The position numbers and the translations under genes are program-made. Shown here one piece after another: positions 7,580 through 15,198 of a stretch of 64,000 nucleotides of DNA. Source of the stretch: Seminibacterium arietis. Its GTDB lineage: Bacteria; Pseudomonadota; Gammaproteobacteria; Enterobacterales; Pasteurellaceae. Within the stretch, counting starts at the first letter, position 1; every line of letters begins with the position of its first letter. The stretch spans positions 1-64,000 of the forward strand of contig NZ_JBHTJN010000010.1 of NCBI RefSeq assembly GCF_042675725.1. Direction: 5' to 3'. Below the pieces are notes generated by a model that was given only the letters and a program-made list of their open reading frames with translations, searched no databases and was not told the origin of the DNA.

Positions 7580-9019
7580 CTATAGCTCCATATCGTTACT
7601 CATACTATGACTCTGCTCAATTGTTTTATCTATTTTCCTTTTATGTTTCTTAATTGCTCCAATAACGGATTCTTTTTTCTCCTCCGTTTTAGTCCTTCCA
7701 AGATATACATTCATATTAGTTTTCAGATGTTCCAATTCATCATATTCAACTGATAATGAATTATGTTTCTTCATAATCTCCTCTTGTTTAGATTGTAATT
7801 CTTTAGAATGCTCGTTTAATTTCCTGAAAAGATTTTTACTTGATTTTGTCTTTAACTCTCCTATTACCACATGTCTCAAATTTGGAAATTGCTTAAAGAA
7901 AATATCTATTTCATCATAGGACTTCTGATAAGCTTCTACATCTTTTCTGTTCATCATCATGTAGATTTTATCATTTGGATTTTTACGATAACCTTCATAA
8001 TGTTCTCTTTTGTTCATACAGATTTGAATATGCTTCACAACTTCCTTAATCCTCTTTTGTTCGCACGAAAGTTTATCAAATTCTTGTTTCAATTCATTTT
8101 TTTGAAATGATATTTTTTGAATTCCTTTTTCCAATGCTTCCATAGAGTTAAAGCCTTTATCTCTTATTTTTAATAGAATTTTAGATGCTACTTGCATGTT
8201 GGTGTGAACTACCCAATCCTGATTTCCATATTTGGTTTTATCAACAAAATCTCCTATTTCTTTATCCTTATTTCGGATTCTTTCTTTGATTTTTTCTTCT
8301 GTGTAATTATCCCCTATGGTTTTCGCTCTGGTAAATCTCTGCTGATTTTTCTGTTTGAAAGCAATATACTTTCCAAACTTAATTTCATATCTATATTGTT
8401 CCATTATTTTAAGAAAATGTTCCCAATTTATTGCCTTTTGAATTACTCTATCCATATCAAATTGAAGTCTTGATTTATAACTTTTACCTTTTTTATCTTC
8501 ATTCCAGTCATACCAATTCACGAACTTTCTTCGCTTAATCTCGTTGATTTCTTTTTCTGTTTCTTGGTCAATTACAGATAAATTATGCTCCTTACAAAGC
8601 TTGTCGCTTTGGCTTCTGATGTTCATATAGGAACCGTAATAGGAATGATAAACCTTGCCCTCGTCCACATCTATGGAATTAAAAATAATATGATTATGAA
8701 TATGGTCTTTGTCGATATGTGTTGCCAATACATACTCATATTTTCCCTCTAAAACCTTTTCGCAGAGTTCGATTCCCACTTGATGTGCTTCTTCAAAACT
8801 CACTTCTTCCGGCACAAAGGATTGGATCAGATGATGAGCTAAAGTCTTGGTTCTTGAGTTAAATTGTTTCTTGGTAAGTTCAAACTCTTTATGAGCATTT
8901 TCTCTGCTGCAAAGGTGGGTCGTAACATAGATTTCATCATCGGTTTTATCGCCATTGCAGATATAGTCTATCGCTTTTTTCAGCGTAGTCTTGATAGGAT
9001 GTATCTTCGTAACCGCCAT
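7580..9019 (-). CDS. Relaxase/mobilization nuclease (MobA/VirD2-type, MOBP-like)
   Basis: A 479-residue relaxase that would nick the element's oriT, stay bound to the 5' end through a tyrosine and pilot the strand into a recipient using another element's transfer channel. The His triad of motif III is seen as HIDKDHIHNH (residues 101-110), and a likely active tyrosine lies in AIDYICNGDKT (Tyr19). The C-terminal 250 residues are a long Lys/Glu-rich coiled region. The start at 9019 is chosen because GAGGTGA precedes it and it overlaps the MobC stop (TGATG); an ATG at 9025 is possible. No type IV secretion genes are present, so it is mobilizable and not self-transmissible. Confidence 0.92.
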   Translation of the reverse strand: MAVTKIHPIKTTLKKAIDYICNGDKTDDEIYVTTHLCSRENAHKEFELTKKQFNSRTKTLAHHLIQSFVPEEVSFEEAHQVGIELCEKVLEGKYEYVLATHIDKDHIHNHIIFNSIDVDEGKVYHSYYGSYMNIRSQSDKLCKEHNLSVIDQETEKEINEIKRRKFVNWYDWNEDKKGKSYKSRLQFDMDRVIQKAINWEHFLKIMEQYRYEIKFGKYIAFKQKNQQRFTRAKTIGDNYTEEKIKERIRNKDKEIGDFVDKTKYGNQDWVVHTNMQVASKILLKIRDKGFNSMEALEKGIQKISFQKNELKQEFDKLSCEQKRIKEVVKHIQICMNKREHYEGYRKNPNDKIYMMMNRKDVEAYQKSYDEIDIFFKQFPNLRHVVIGELKTKSSKNLFRKLNEHSKELQSKQEEIMKKHNSLSVEYDELEHLKTNMNVYLGRTKTEEKKESVIGAIKKHKRKIDKTIEQSHSMSNDMEL

Positions 9020-9399
9020 CAGCAAATCACCTCGTTGATGATATAATCCGAAACTTTTTCTCGAAGCTCGGACAAGAAAAGAAGTTCTCCTTGCAAAGCT
9101 TTCTTGATGCTCTCAATATCATCTTTATAGATGATTCCTGTGCTGTTTGCCGCCTTTGCTATCTGATTTAGGTTCGCCGAATTACGACTGATAAGAGAAG
9201 AAAGTTCTCTAAGTTCTTTTCTAAACTCACTGGATAAATCAATGCTGATGATCCTGTTCTTGAAAATACTGTCTCGGTAAAACTCTCTCTTACTCTTAAA
9301 ATTGGTCATTGCAAATCTTCGATTTAATTCTCTCATATCTTCTTCGTTCACCATAAAATGAACGGTGCAATCGTTTTTACGATTAACTAACTTTGACAT
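9019..9399 (-). CDS. mobC: MobC-family relaxosome accessory protein
   Basis: A 126-residue basic protein with the MobC-type C-terminal signature LSSLISRNSANLNQIAKAAN (from about 85) and an N-terminal ribbon-helix-helix-like section (CTVHFMVNEEDMRELNRRF). MobC proteins bind oriT and help open DNA for the relaxase. It is directly upstream of, and coupled to, the relaxase gene (TGATG). AAAGGAGTGATG precedes the start. The intergenic DNA on its 5' side carries the hairpin cluster proposed as oriT, which is the usual arrangement. Confidence 0.85.
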   Translation of the reverse strand: MSKLVNRKNDCTVHFMVNEEDMRELNRRFAMTNFKSKREFYRDSIFKNRIISIDLSSEFRKELRELSSLISRNSANLNQIAKAANSTGIIYKDDIESIKKALQGELLFLSELREKVSDYIINEVIC

Positions 9400-9428
9400 T
9401 TTTCATCACTCCTTTCTTTTTCGGGGTC

Positions 9429-9504
9429 TTAGGGTTCTCCCTAAATATTTCAAATTTGATTCTTCAAATTTCAAGCCTACTTTTTGGACTGTGGTCAAAA
9501 AGTA
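9429..9504. other. Candidate oriT: three stacked inverted repeats upstream of mobC
   Basis: Three perfect hairpins occur in a row. TTAGGG (9429-9434) pairs with CCCTAA (9439-9444), loop TTCT. AAATTTGA (9452-9459) pairs with TCAAATTT (9464-9471), also loop TTCT. TACTTTTTG (9478-9486) pairs with CAAAAAGTA (9496-9504), loop of 9. They lie 30-105 bp upstream of mobC, where oriT usually sits, and TATATGCTTGCTATC follows as a possible nick region. The hairpins are observed; the oriT role is inferred. Confidence 0.6.
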
Positions 9505-9689
9505 TATGCTTGCTATCTACCTATAATTCATGATTTTTATAAATTCATCTTTATAGTGAACGCAAAAATTATTTTCACTTTGCCGAATCCCTATTCTTCA
9601 AAATAGAATCGAGATACATTTCGAAAGTGCAGATATTTATGTCGTTTGCTATAACTTACACAGAAAAAATAGATGTTACTTCTTCATTT

Positions 9690-9765
9690 ACCGTTTGCAC
9701 CGTTCATACCGCACGACATTCTCTTATATACGAAACATCAAACGGTACGAACGGTTTGAACGGTA
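9690..9765. repeat. Inverted array of 9-bp iterons, three on each side (candidate replication origin)
   Basis: ACCGTTTGC, ACCGTTCAT and ACCGCACGA follow each other at 9690-9716. After 22 bp the same motif returns inverted as CAAACGGTA, CGAACGGTT and TGAACGGTA (9739-9765). All six share ACCG or its complement at a strict 9-bp period. The array ends 2 bp from the helicase stop codon (9768-9770). Iterons beside helicase and primase genes suggest an origin or an initiator-binding control site. Confidence 0.7.
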
Positions 9766-9767
9766 TT

Positions 9768-10730
9768 TTAGTAAATTACATCCTCCGAATTATATTTAAC
9801 CTGGTAATTGTTATTATTCTTACCTCGCTTCATCGTAATGCTGATCCCGTTTTTCTTTAGAATATCCTTATTACGACTTAAAGTTTTCCCGAATTGTTGC
9901 GGACTTTCAACATCAAGATTAATCTTAGAGCAAATATCCACTATCGTTCCTTCCATCATTTTCAGCTTCGGCATCATTTGAACCAATTTCTGAATAGACG
10001 GTTCCAATGTTTCAATCGGATCTATTTTATCAAGTTCCAATATCTTTCTCACAGGATGTATTTTTACCTGATAGGCTTTCGATTCAAAGAGCCTACTTGT
10101 TACATCCAACTTGAATTCCGTATCAAATTCCGATGCTTTATCAATCGCAATGATGGTATCTACCGAGCCAGATAAGGCTTGAGAACCTATAACCTTCTCA
10201 CTGACACTTTTTACCGAAGAATCTTTTTTTGTGTGATACATCATGATAAAAGTACAACTGTATTTGTCAATGAGTTCATAATACTTTGCCATAACCTCAT
10301 AGGTGTCATTGTAATCATTTGCATTGTATTTTCTGTCATATTTTATCTTGGAAAAAGTATCGACAATAAACACCTCATAACCTGATTCAACATCTAATTT
10401 TATGATTTTTTCAAACTCATCAAAATCCACATAACTTGTGCCTTCATAGAATTTCATCGTACTTGAGCAAGGTAAATCCAATCTGCCGACTCTCTCTTGA
10501 ATAAGACTTCCGGATAACTCATTGCAATAATAAACAACCTTTGTTTTCCTCACCTTGTTTTCAAGAAAATCAATTCCTTCATTGATACATATCCCAAGAT
10601 TAAGCCCCAATGCCGTCTTTCCTTTTTTGGGCGAAGCGACAATCAAAGTTATACTTTTCCTTGCAATGATATTATCAACGATATACTTATCGGAAACATC
10701 AAATACCGTATCTATCGTGTATGCTTTCAA
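9768..10730 (-). CDS. RecA-fold replicative helicase/ATPase (RepA-like, AAA_25 type)
   Basis: A 320-residue ATPase with Walker A ASPKKGKTAL (about 32-41), Walker B-like VFIVDTFSK near 120, and a following MMYHTKKD segment, as in plasmid RepA/AAA_25 helicases. It would unwind DNA at the element's origin. I choose the TTG at 10730 because AGGAGGTGATTCG precedes it; the upstream ATG at 10772 lacks a ribosome site. Its 5' end overlaps the primase gene by 4 bp, and it is followed directly by the 9-bp iteron array. With the primase it forms a self-contained replication module. Confidence 0.82.
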   Translation of the reverse strand: MKAYTIDTVFDVSDKYIVDNIIARKSITLIVASPKKGKTALGLNLGICINEGIDFLENKVRKTKVVYYCNELSGSLIQERVGRLDLPCSSTMKFYEGTSYVDFDEFEKIIKLDVESGYEVFIVDTFSKIKYDRKYNANDYNDTYEVMAKYYELIDKYSCTFIMMYHTKKDSSVKSVSEKVIGSQALSGSVDTIIAIDKASEFDTEFKLDVTSRLFESKAYQVKIHPVRKILELDKIDPIETLEPSIQKLVQMMPKLKMMEGTIVDICSKINLDVESPQQFGKTLSRNKDILKKNGISITMKRGKNNNNYQVKYNSEDVIY

Positions 10731-11653
10731 CGAATCACCTCCTTGTTTTTCCTGTGGTAGTTGTAATCCCAATAATTCGTTCTGCCGACTTCCTGTGCCT
10801 TTTTAATGCTCTGATTAAGATATTTAATATATGCAGCTTCCGTTTTTCTTTTGCTCATATCTCCCATACGATTCAATGCGGATTTTAAAAAGATTTCCAA
10901 CATCAAGTCGGCATTTCCATGTGTAAAGCTGTTCAACACAAGAAGAAGCTGAAAATCATCTTTACTTGGATCTCCCGTAGAATATCCTCCGGTGAAAAGT
11001 CCGCTTCCCTTTCTGTTAGTCCGATAGATTGCTTTCATAATATCTTCAATATCAGGAACATCGCTGCCCACATTTCGGTAATATGAAATCTGTTCTCCAA
11101 TACTTTTTTTGATTGCATATCTTTCATAATGAATACTCAGCTTATATTGTTCTTCTTTTATTTCTGTGCAAGTTCCTATCACATTACCTGTCATAGCAAT
11201 GCACTTATTTGATTTATACATTTCAAATAGATCGTCCTGATTATTGAGATTTTTCGGAATGTTCCCCTTAGCAAAAATATGCACTCCGTTTCCTGATACG
11301 GATATTTCCTTATAGGTATCTGCAAAATCACTTATAATTGCTCTCGTTTTATCAAAATTCTTTTCTTTCACCTTGTCCAAATCTATACAAACAAGGGAAT
11401 CTTCCTCCGTCAATACAAAAGACAAACCATCGCATCCGCTTCTCTCCAAACCTGCAAATGCGGTTTCAAAATCCGACCAATTCTCTTTTTTATTCCAATC
11501 GTTTGAATCACAAGTAATCGGACTGATCGGTATCTTAATCATTTTTATATTCCCGTTTTTATCCTTGTTTCGATAAATCTTAAACCATAACCATTGCTTG
11601 TGTTCTTTTAATTCCTGCGGAATATTGTTAATATATTTTTCCTTGTTTATCAT
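10727..11653 (-). CDS. Replication primase-like protein (AEP-type)
   Basis: A 308-residue protein with LVCIDLDKV (motif I, DxD) near 88 and SVSGNGVHIFAKG (motif II, sxH) near 120. Both are typical of archaeo-eukaryotic primase folds in plasmid and phage replication proteins. It probably makes primers at the element's origin for the adjacent helicase. The start at 11653 is chosen since ATGGAGGTAGCA precedes that ATG; an upstream ATG at 11719 has no comparable site. It is coupled to the helicase by a 4-bp overlap. The exact subfamily is not certain; a regulatory replication protein is the alternative. Confidence 0.72.
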   Translation of the reverse strand: MINKEKYINNIPQELKEHKQWLWFKIYRNKDKNGNIKMIKIPISPITCDSNDWNKKENWSDFETAFAGLERSGCDGLSFVLTEEDSLVCIDLDKVKEKNFDKTRAIISDFADTYKEISVSGNGVHIFAKGNIPKNLNNQDDLFEMYKSNKCIAMTGNVIGTCTEIKEEQYKLSIHYERYAIKKSIGEQISYYRNVGSDVPDIEDIMKAIYRTNRKGSGLFTGGYSTGDPSKDDFQLLLVLNSFTHGNADLMLEIFLKSALNRMGDMSKRKTEAAYIKYLNQSIKKAQEVGRTNYWDYNYHRKNKEVIR

Positions 11654-11742
11654 TGCTACCTCCATATTTTTGTTGATGATGGAAGTACAACCTGATAAAA
11701 TATTATTCGAGAGTTGCAATCTTATCAGGTTGCTTCCCGGCT

Positions 11743-12126
11743 CTATCTATTGCCGTAGATAGAGTCATTTTTATTTCTATTCACCGTTTCGAACATTTCC
11801 AGAATATATGCAAGAAGTTCAAGTTTATTTTCATCCATATCGCAGTCCAAATTTACATTTTCAAAATATTCTTCAAGCACTCTCAGCTTCTCTTTTAATT
11901 CATCAAACACTCTTATATTCCCGAACACTTCAACGCTATGATTTAAGCTCATTTGAATCATATAATCCTGTTTGTTCAATCCTGATAATGCTATTTTCTC
12001 TTCCAATAAACTTTTTTCTTCCAGAGACATTCTGAAATTCACTATAATATTTCTCTTCCTGTTTTTGTCGACTTTCAGCTTTCTACCTTTTGTTCGTAGA
12101 CTTTCTCTTTTAAAAATCTTACTCAT
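11743..12126 (-). CDS. Small DNA-binding protein, likely relaxosome/plasmid-type RHH protein
   Basis: A 127-residue protein with a very basic N-terminus (first 27 residues), a strand-helix-helix section IIVNFRMSLEEKSLLEEKI and LNKQDYMIQMSLN (about 30-65), then a leucine-rich helical tail. This resembles MobC-like or ribbon-helix-helix mobilization proteins in Firmicutes mobilizable elements. It lies 10 bp after the integrase stop and 89 bp before the primase start, in the same transcript. AGGAAATTTAAG precedes the start. A regulator of replication or transfer is an equally good reading. Confidence 0.55.
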   Translation of the reverse strand: MSKIFKRESLRTKGRKLKVDKNRKRNIIVNFRMSLEEKSLLEEKIALSGLNKQDYMIQMSLNHSVEVFGNIRVFDELKEKLRVLEEYFENVNLDCDMDENKLELLAYILEMFETVNRNKNDSIYGNR

Positions 12127-12136
12127 CTTAAATTTC

Positions 12137-13207
12137 CTAATTCCTTTCTTTTTCGATAATGTTCACAATCTCCAACTGCTTTGACGGATACAAATGTGCG
12201 TAATTTAGAGTGATTGAAATACTTTCATGCCCTAAACGATCCGCTATTACTACCAGTGAAAATCCTTGCTCTATTAAATAAGCAACATGGGAATGTCTTA
12301 AATCATGAACCCTGATTCTTTTTACTCCCGACAGCTTACATCCCCTATCCATCTCGTGATGCAAATGTGACTTTGTAAAATGAAACAGCCTTGATTTTGA
12401 ATCCAAATGATAATACATTCCGAAAAAATCAGCCATTTCATCACATAGAAACTGCGGTAATTGAATCACACGATTGCTTTTTTCCGTCTTGGGTGAAGTG
12501 ATATAGTCTTTTCCTTTGATCCTCTGATAGGATTTATTGATGCTCAAAGTTTTCTTTTCAAAATTAAAATCATTTTTGGTTAAAGCCAGTAACTCACCTT
12601 CTCTTATACCGCACCAATAAAGTATCTCAAAAGCATAGTATGAAACAGGCTTACTTTTAATACTTTCAGCGAATTTTTCATATTCCTCTTTCGTCCAAAA
12701 CAACATTTCCTGTGCCTTTGATTTTCCCATCTTGGTCGTTTTATGAACGGGATTACTTGTCAGTCCATAATACTTACTCGCATGGTTAAGGATTGCATTC
12801 AGCTGATTCTGAATCGTTCTTAAATAAGTTTGAGAATACTGTTTCCCTTCACTGTCCGACTTTTTAAGCAACTCATTTTGCCACTGTAAAATATCCGGAG
12901 CTGTTATTTCAGCTATAGATTTCTTGGCAAAGTACGGTATTATTTTCGTTTCTATAATATGAACCTTTGTCAAATAAGTGTTGTATTTAATCCTCGGCTT
13001 TAAATCGCTCAAATAGATTTCAACAAAGGATTCAAATAACATATTCAAATCTCTTGACTTACTCGCTAAAAACTCCCTTTCATATTCCAATGCCTCTCTC
13101 TTTGTAGCGAATCCACGTTTTGTATGGATTTGTTTTACTCCTTGCCAATCAACATACCTCAAATAAATTTTCCAGGTACCTCTTTCTTTATCCTTGCTTG
13201 CTGACAC
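12137..13207 (-). CDS. int: Tyrosine site-specific integrase (Tn916/phage type)
   Basis: A 356-residue integrase that would insert and excise the element. N-terminal residues 8-50 fit an arm-binding AP2-like fold (GTWKIYLRYVDWQG), 55-150 the SAM-like core-binding domain, and 170-345 the catalytic domain. Catalytic residues are visible: Arg202 in GIREGELLALT, His301/Arg304 in HDLRHSHVAY, His327 in GHESIS and Tyr336 in LNYAHLYP. The start is GTG at 13207 behind AGGAGGTGGTGCT. It is transcribed leftward after the excisionase-like gene. The nearest likely target is the guaA 3' end, 2 kb away. Confidence 0.93.
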   Translation of the reverse strand: MSASKDKERGTWKIYLRYVDWQGVKQIHTKRGFATKREALEYEREFLASKSRDLNMLFESFVEIYLSDLKPRIKYNTYLTKVHIIETKIIPYFAKKSIAEITAPDILQWQNELLKKSDSEGKQYSQTYLRTIQNQLNAILNHASKYYGLTSNPVHKTTKMGKSKAQEMLFWTKEEYEKFAESIKSKPVSYYAFEILYWCGIREGELLALTKNDFNFEKKTLSINKSYQRIKGKDYITSPKTEKSNRVIQLPQFLCDEMADFFGMYYHLDSKSRLFHFTKSHLHHEMDRGCKLSGVKRIRVHDLRHSHVAYLIEQGFSLVVIADRLGHESISITLNYAHLYPSKQLEIVNIIEKERN

Positions 13208-13218
13208 AGCACCACCTC

Positions 13219-13410
13219 CTACACTTCTTTCGATTGTCCATAACAGTTTTCTTCATAAAATTTTCGATTCACTTTGCCCGCAATCACAATCAAATTGGGA
13301 TTACCTCTAAGCATTCTTTCATTTAATTCTTTTATCATCTTATATGCTTTAGGCTTTGAAACTCCCCAATCTTTGCTGACTTCTTCAACATCAACATACA
13401 TTTTCCCCAT
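13219..13410 (-). CDS. Excisionase-like helix-turn-helix protein
   Basis: A 63-residue DNA-binding protein. VDVEEVSKDWGVSKPKAYKM forms the winged-helix/HTH signature of Xis or MerR-like small proteins. It lies 11 bp upstream of the integrase, in the usual xis-int order, and likely directs the integrase toward excision. The start at 13410 is chosen for AAGGAGGAAAAAT before the ATG; an ATG at 13428 lacks a ribosome site. The alternative is a small transcriptional regulator of the int operon. Confidence 0.72.
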   Translation of the reverse strand: MGKMYVDVEEVSKDWGVSKPKAYKMIKELNERMLRGNPNLIVIAGKVNRKFYEENCYGQSKEV

Positions 13411-13453
13411 ATTTTTCCTCCTTCTCATTATATTTATACTTGCGATATATATC

Positions 13454-13482
13454 AGTATAATAATTTATATAACGAATGTCAA
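13454..13482 (-). promoter_or_regulatory. Strong promoter for the xis-int-replication transcript
   Basis: On the minus strand TTGACA (13477-13482) and TATACT (13454-13459) are separated by exactly 17 bp, about 45 bp upstream of the excisionase-like start. It lies between divergent xis and repressor genes, where a Cro/CI-type repressor would act. On the plus strand a TATAAT at 13537-13542 with a weak -35 may serve the repressor. Confidence 0.75.
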
Positions 13483-13571
13483 TAGTTATTTTTAATATTT
13501 ATCAGTTTTTTTCTTTATTTTTAGTATACAATATGTTATAATAATCAATAATAAATATAGGAGATTATAAT

Positions 13572-14171
13572 ATGGGTGAAAATACTGTATCGAAACGATT
13601 GAAATATCTTCGTTCCATAAATAAAAAAACACAAAAGGAATTTGCCGAATTCTTAGGAATTCCTCAACCTTCCATGTCCGCATACGAAAACGGAAAAAAC
13701 AATCCAACAATCGATGTGCTGATTGATATTGCCGATAAATGCAAAGTATCTTTAGATTGGCTTGCTGGTAGAAGCGACTATACTTTCGGTCTTTCAAGCA
13801 TGGGGGATTTTGTGTTGTTTATATATGAACTTTCAATGAAAAAAGAAATTGGATTTGAAATAATTGTGGAAAATAAATTCCCGAATGATATTGAAACCGA
13901 TGAAAATAAATGGAATGCCAAACTTGTTTTCTATGGCAATGACAAAGATCATCCGTTCAATGCTGATGTTTGTAACATCTTAAAGGAACTATCGGATAAT
14001 CTGTTTGACTTGGAGTCTTACTCTATTACAAAGGAACAGTTTGATTCTATGAAAAACAAATCTGTAGAGTATTACTCTCTACCACTAACACAGAAAGAGT
14101 TTGAAGAACTTTCAAGAGATGAAATTCTAAAAAAGAGAATTGGATACTTGAAAGAAAATAATTTGCTGTAA
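13572..14171 (+). CDS. Cro/CI-family (XRE) transcriptional repressor of the element
   Basis: A 199-residue protein with a clear N-terminal HTH: KRLKYLRSINKKTQKEFAEF, then IPQPSMSAYENGKNNPTIDV (residues about 8-48) and LIDIADKCKVSLDWLAGRSD. The remaining 130 residues are an unrecognised domain with no visible LexA-like Ser/Lys protease signature. It is divergent from xis-int, so it probably represses the strong promoter at 13454-13482. GGAGATTATAAT precedes the ATG. The TIR gene follows 34 bp downstream on the same strand and may be co-transcribed. Confidence 0.85.
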   Translation: MGENTVSKRLKYLRSINKKTQKEFAEFLGIPQPSMSAYENGKNNPTIDVLIDIADKCKVSLDWLAGRSDYTFGLSSMGDFVLFIYELSMKKEIGFEIIVENKFPNDIETDENKWNAKLVFYGNDKDHPFNADVCNILKELSDNLFDLESYSITKEQFDSMKNKSVEYYSLPLTQKEFEELSRDEILKKRIGYLKENNLL

Positions 14172-14205
14172 AATAAACAGGCTAAAAGAAAGGAAACTAA
14201 TTCAT

Positions 14206-15066
14206 ATGAGTGTAGATCAATGTATGCGTAATCTAAATCAAATAGATAAAGAACTTGCCGATTTAGAGAAAAAGCTTGCCGAAGAATTAAAAAATGAAGC
14301 TAATAAAATAAAAAAAATTAATGATATTAGCAACAGTATAACTAAAACTACTTCTGCATCCTCATATTCTTCTAAGATGAAACAAATACAAGGATATCAA
14401 AATGATCTTGCGAAAATATCAAGCAAAAAAGCTGATATAAATAAAAGGATTGCTGACAAAAGAAAAAAAAGATTAGATGCAATGCAAAAACTTCAAAAAG
14501 AACAATCCAATGAGGCAAAAAAAATTGAAAAACAACAAAAACAAACATATCAAAATTATGAAAAGCACATTAAAACTTTAACTTCTCAAATTTCAGAATT
14601 ATCCAATTACAATAACGGGAATAGGAATATATATTCTGATGAAACAAACGAAGAATACGATGTTTTCATCTCTCATGCTTCTGAAGATAAAGAAAGCTTT
14701 GCAAATGACTTATATAATTCTCTAAATAATGCAGGTATCAGGGTATGGTATGATGAACTATGTATATCTTGGGGAGATAGTCTTCGTTCAAAAATTGATA
14801 ATGGTTTAAGAAAATCAAAATATGGAATTGTAATATTATCTAATTATTATATAAACAAAGGTTGGACTCAGTATGAACTAGATGGTTTATTTCAAATTGA
14901 AATGACTGGTGGAAAAACTATACTACCTATATGGCATAATATCTCTAAAAAAGAAGTTCAGGATTTTAGCCCAACACTAGCTGGAAGAATGGCTTTAAAT
15001 TCTGCTATGATGACACCTGATGAAATAGCGGAAGAGCTCATCAATATTTTAAATCTCAATCAATAA
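14206..15066 (+). CDS. Coiled-coil TIR-domain protein, probable NAD-cleaving defence effector
   Basis: A 286-residue protein. Residues 1-135 are a Lys/Glu/Gln-rich coiled coil. Residues 150-286 are a bacterial TIR domain: YDVFISHASEDKESF (151), an RVWYDEL segment (179) and WTQYELDG with the likely catalytic glutamate at 224. Bacterial TIR proteins of this build are NAD hydrolases, and several act in anti-phage defence by depleting NAD. No partner sensor gene is next to it; it follows the element repressor by 34 bp and ends at a strong terminator. Defence is inferred. It might also be a stabilising or signalling protein of the element. Confidence 0.85.
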   Translation: MSVDQCMRNLNQIDKELADLEKKLAEELKNEANKIKKINDISNSITKTTSASSYSSKMKQIQGYQNDLAKISSKKADINKRIADKRKKRLDAMQKLQKEQSNEAKKIEKQQKQTYQNYEKHIKTLTSQISELSNYNNGNRNIYSDETNEEYDVFISHASEDKESFANDLYNSLNNAGIRVWYDELCISWGDSLRSKIDNGLRKSKYGIVILSNYYINKGWTQYELDGLFQIEMTGGKTILPIWHNISKKEVQDFSPTLAGRMALNSAMMTPDEIAEELINILNLNQ

Positions 15067-15090
15067 TACAATATTAATAGATTATAAAAA

Positions 15091-15127
15091 ACACCAAAGC
15101 AATATTAAATTCCTTTGGTGTTTTTTT
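15091..15127. terminator. Terminator after the TIR gene
   Basis: ACACCAAAG (15091-15099) pairs with CTTTGGTGT (15113-15121) and is followed by six more T. An A run precedes the stem, so it may work in both directions. It ends the rightward repressor-TIR transcript. Confidence 0.85.
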
Positions 15128-15131
15128 AATC

Positions 15132-15164
15132 TGCAAGCATTTTGCAAGCATAACAGTTGCAAAA
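15132..15164. repeat. Short TGCAAGCAT repeats near the element/guaA junction
   Basis: TGCAAGCAT occurs at 15132-15140 and 15143-15151 (11-bp spacing), followed by TTGCAAAA at 15157-15164. They lie 50 bp from the guaA stop codon. They could be arm-type integrase sites of the element's right end, but there is no second copy in the window to prove this. Confidence 0.4.
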
Positions 15165-15198
15165 TAGCTATTTATAAGGCTTTACAGCCTGTTTTTAA

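Larger units (their letters stand above)
9400..9767. other. Element intergenic region holding the transfer and replication signals
   Basis: No gene is supported in these 368 bases. The half nearest mobC holds three consecutive inverted repeats (oriT candidate), and the half nearest the helicase holds an inverted array of 9-bp repeats (iteron candidate). A plus-strand open frame from 9627 is a shadow through the iterons. Confidence 0.7.
4935..15190. mobile_element. Firmicutes-like integrative mobilizable element beside guaA
   Basis: Eleven genes form a coherent mobile unit: integrase, excisionase-like protein, repressor, primase, helicase, RHH-type protein, MobC, relaxase, a methyltransferase with a truncated restriction gene, and a TIR protein. 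Strong AGGAGG ribosome sites, use of TTG and GTG starts, AT-rich codons and absence of the host uptake word AAGTGCGGT set it apart from both flanks. On the right it stops within 130 bp of the guaA stop codon; the guaA 3' end is a known island integration site. On the left it ends inside a restriction gene where prophage-type DNA starts. The exact ends are inferred. Confidence 0.8.

Noticed and set aside
9627..9860. Plus-strand 77-residue frame across the iterons
   Set aside because: It overlaps the iteron array and the helicase 3' end in antisense and lacks a ribosome site.
13492..13797. 101-residue minus-strand frame opposite the repressor start
   Set aside because: It is a shadow of the XRE repressor and of the divergent promoter region, with no ribosome site.
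4881..15156. Possible attachment-site pair: ATTTTG.AA.C..AACA-like words near 4883 and 15139
   Set aside because: Only about 13 of 17 bases match in AT-rich DNA, which is within chance; not strong enough to call att sites.
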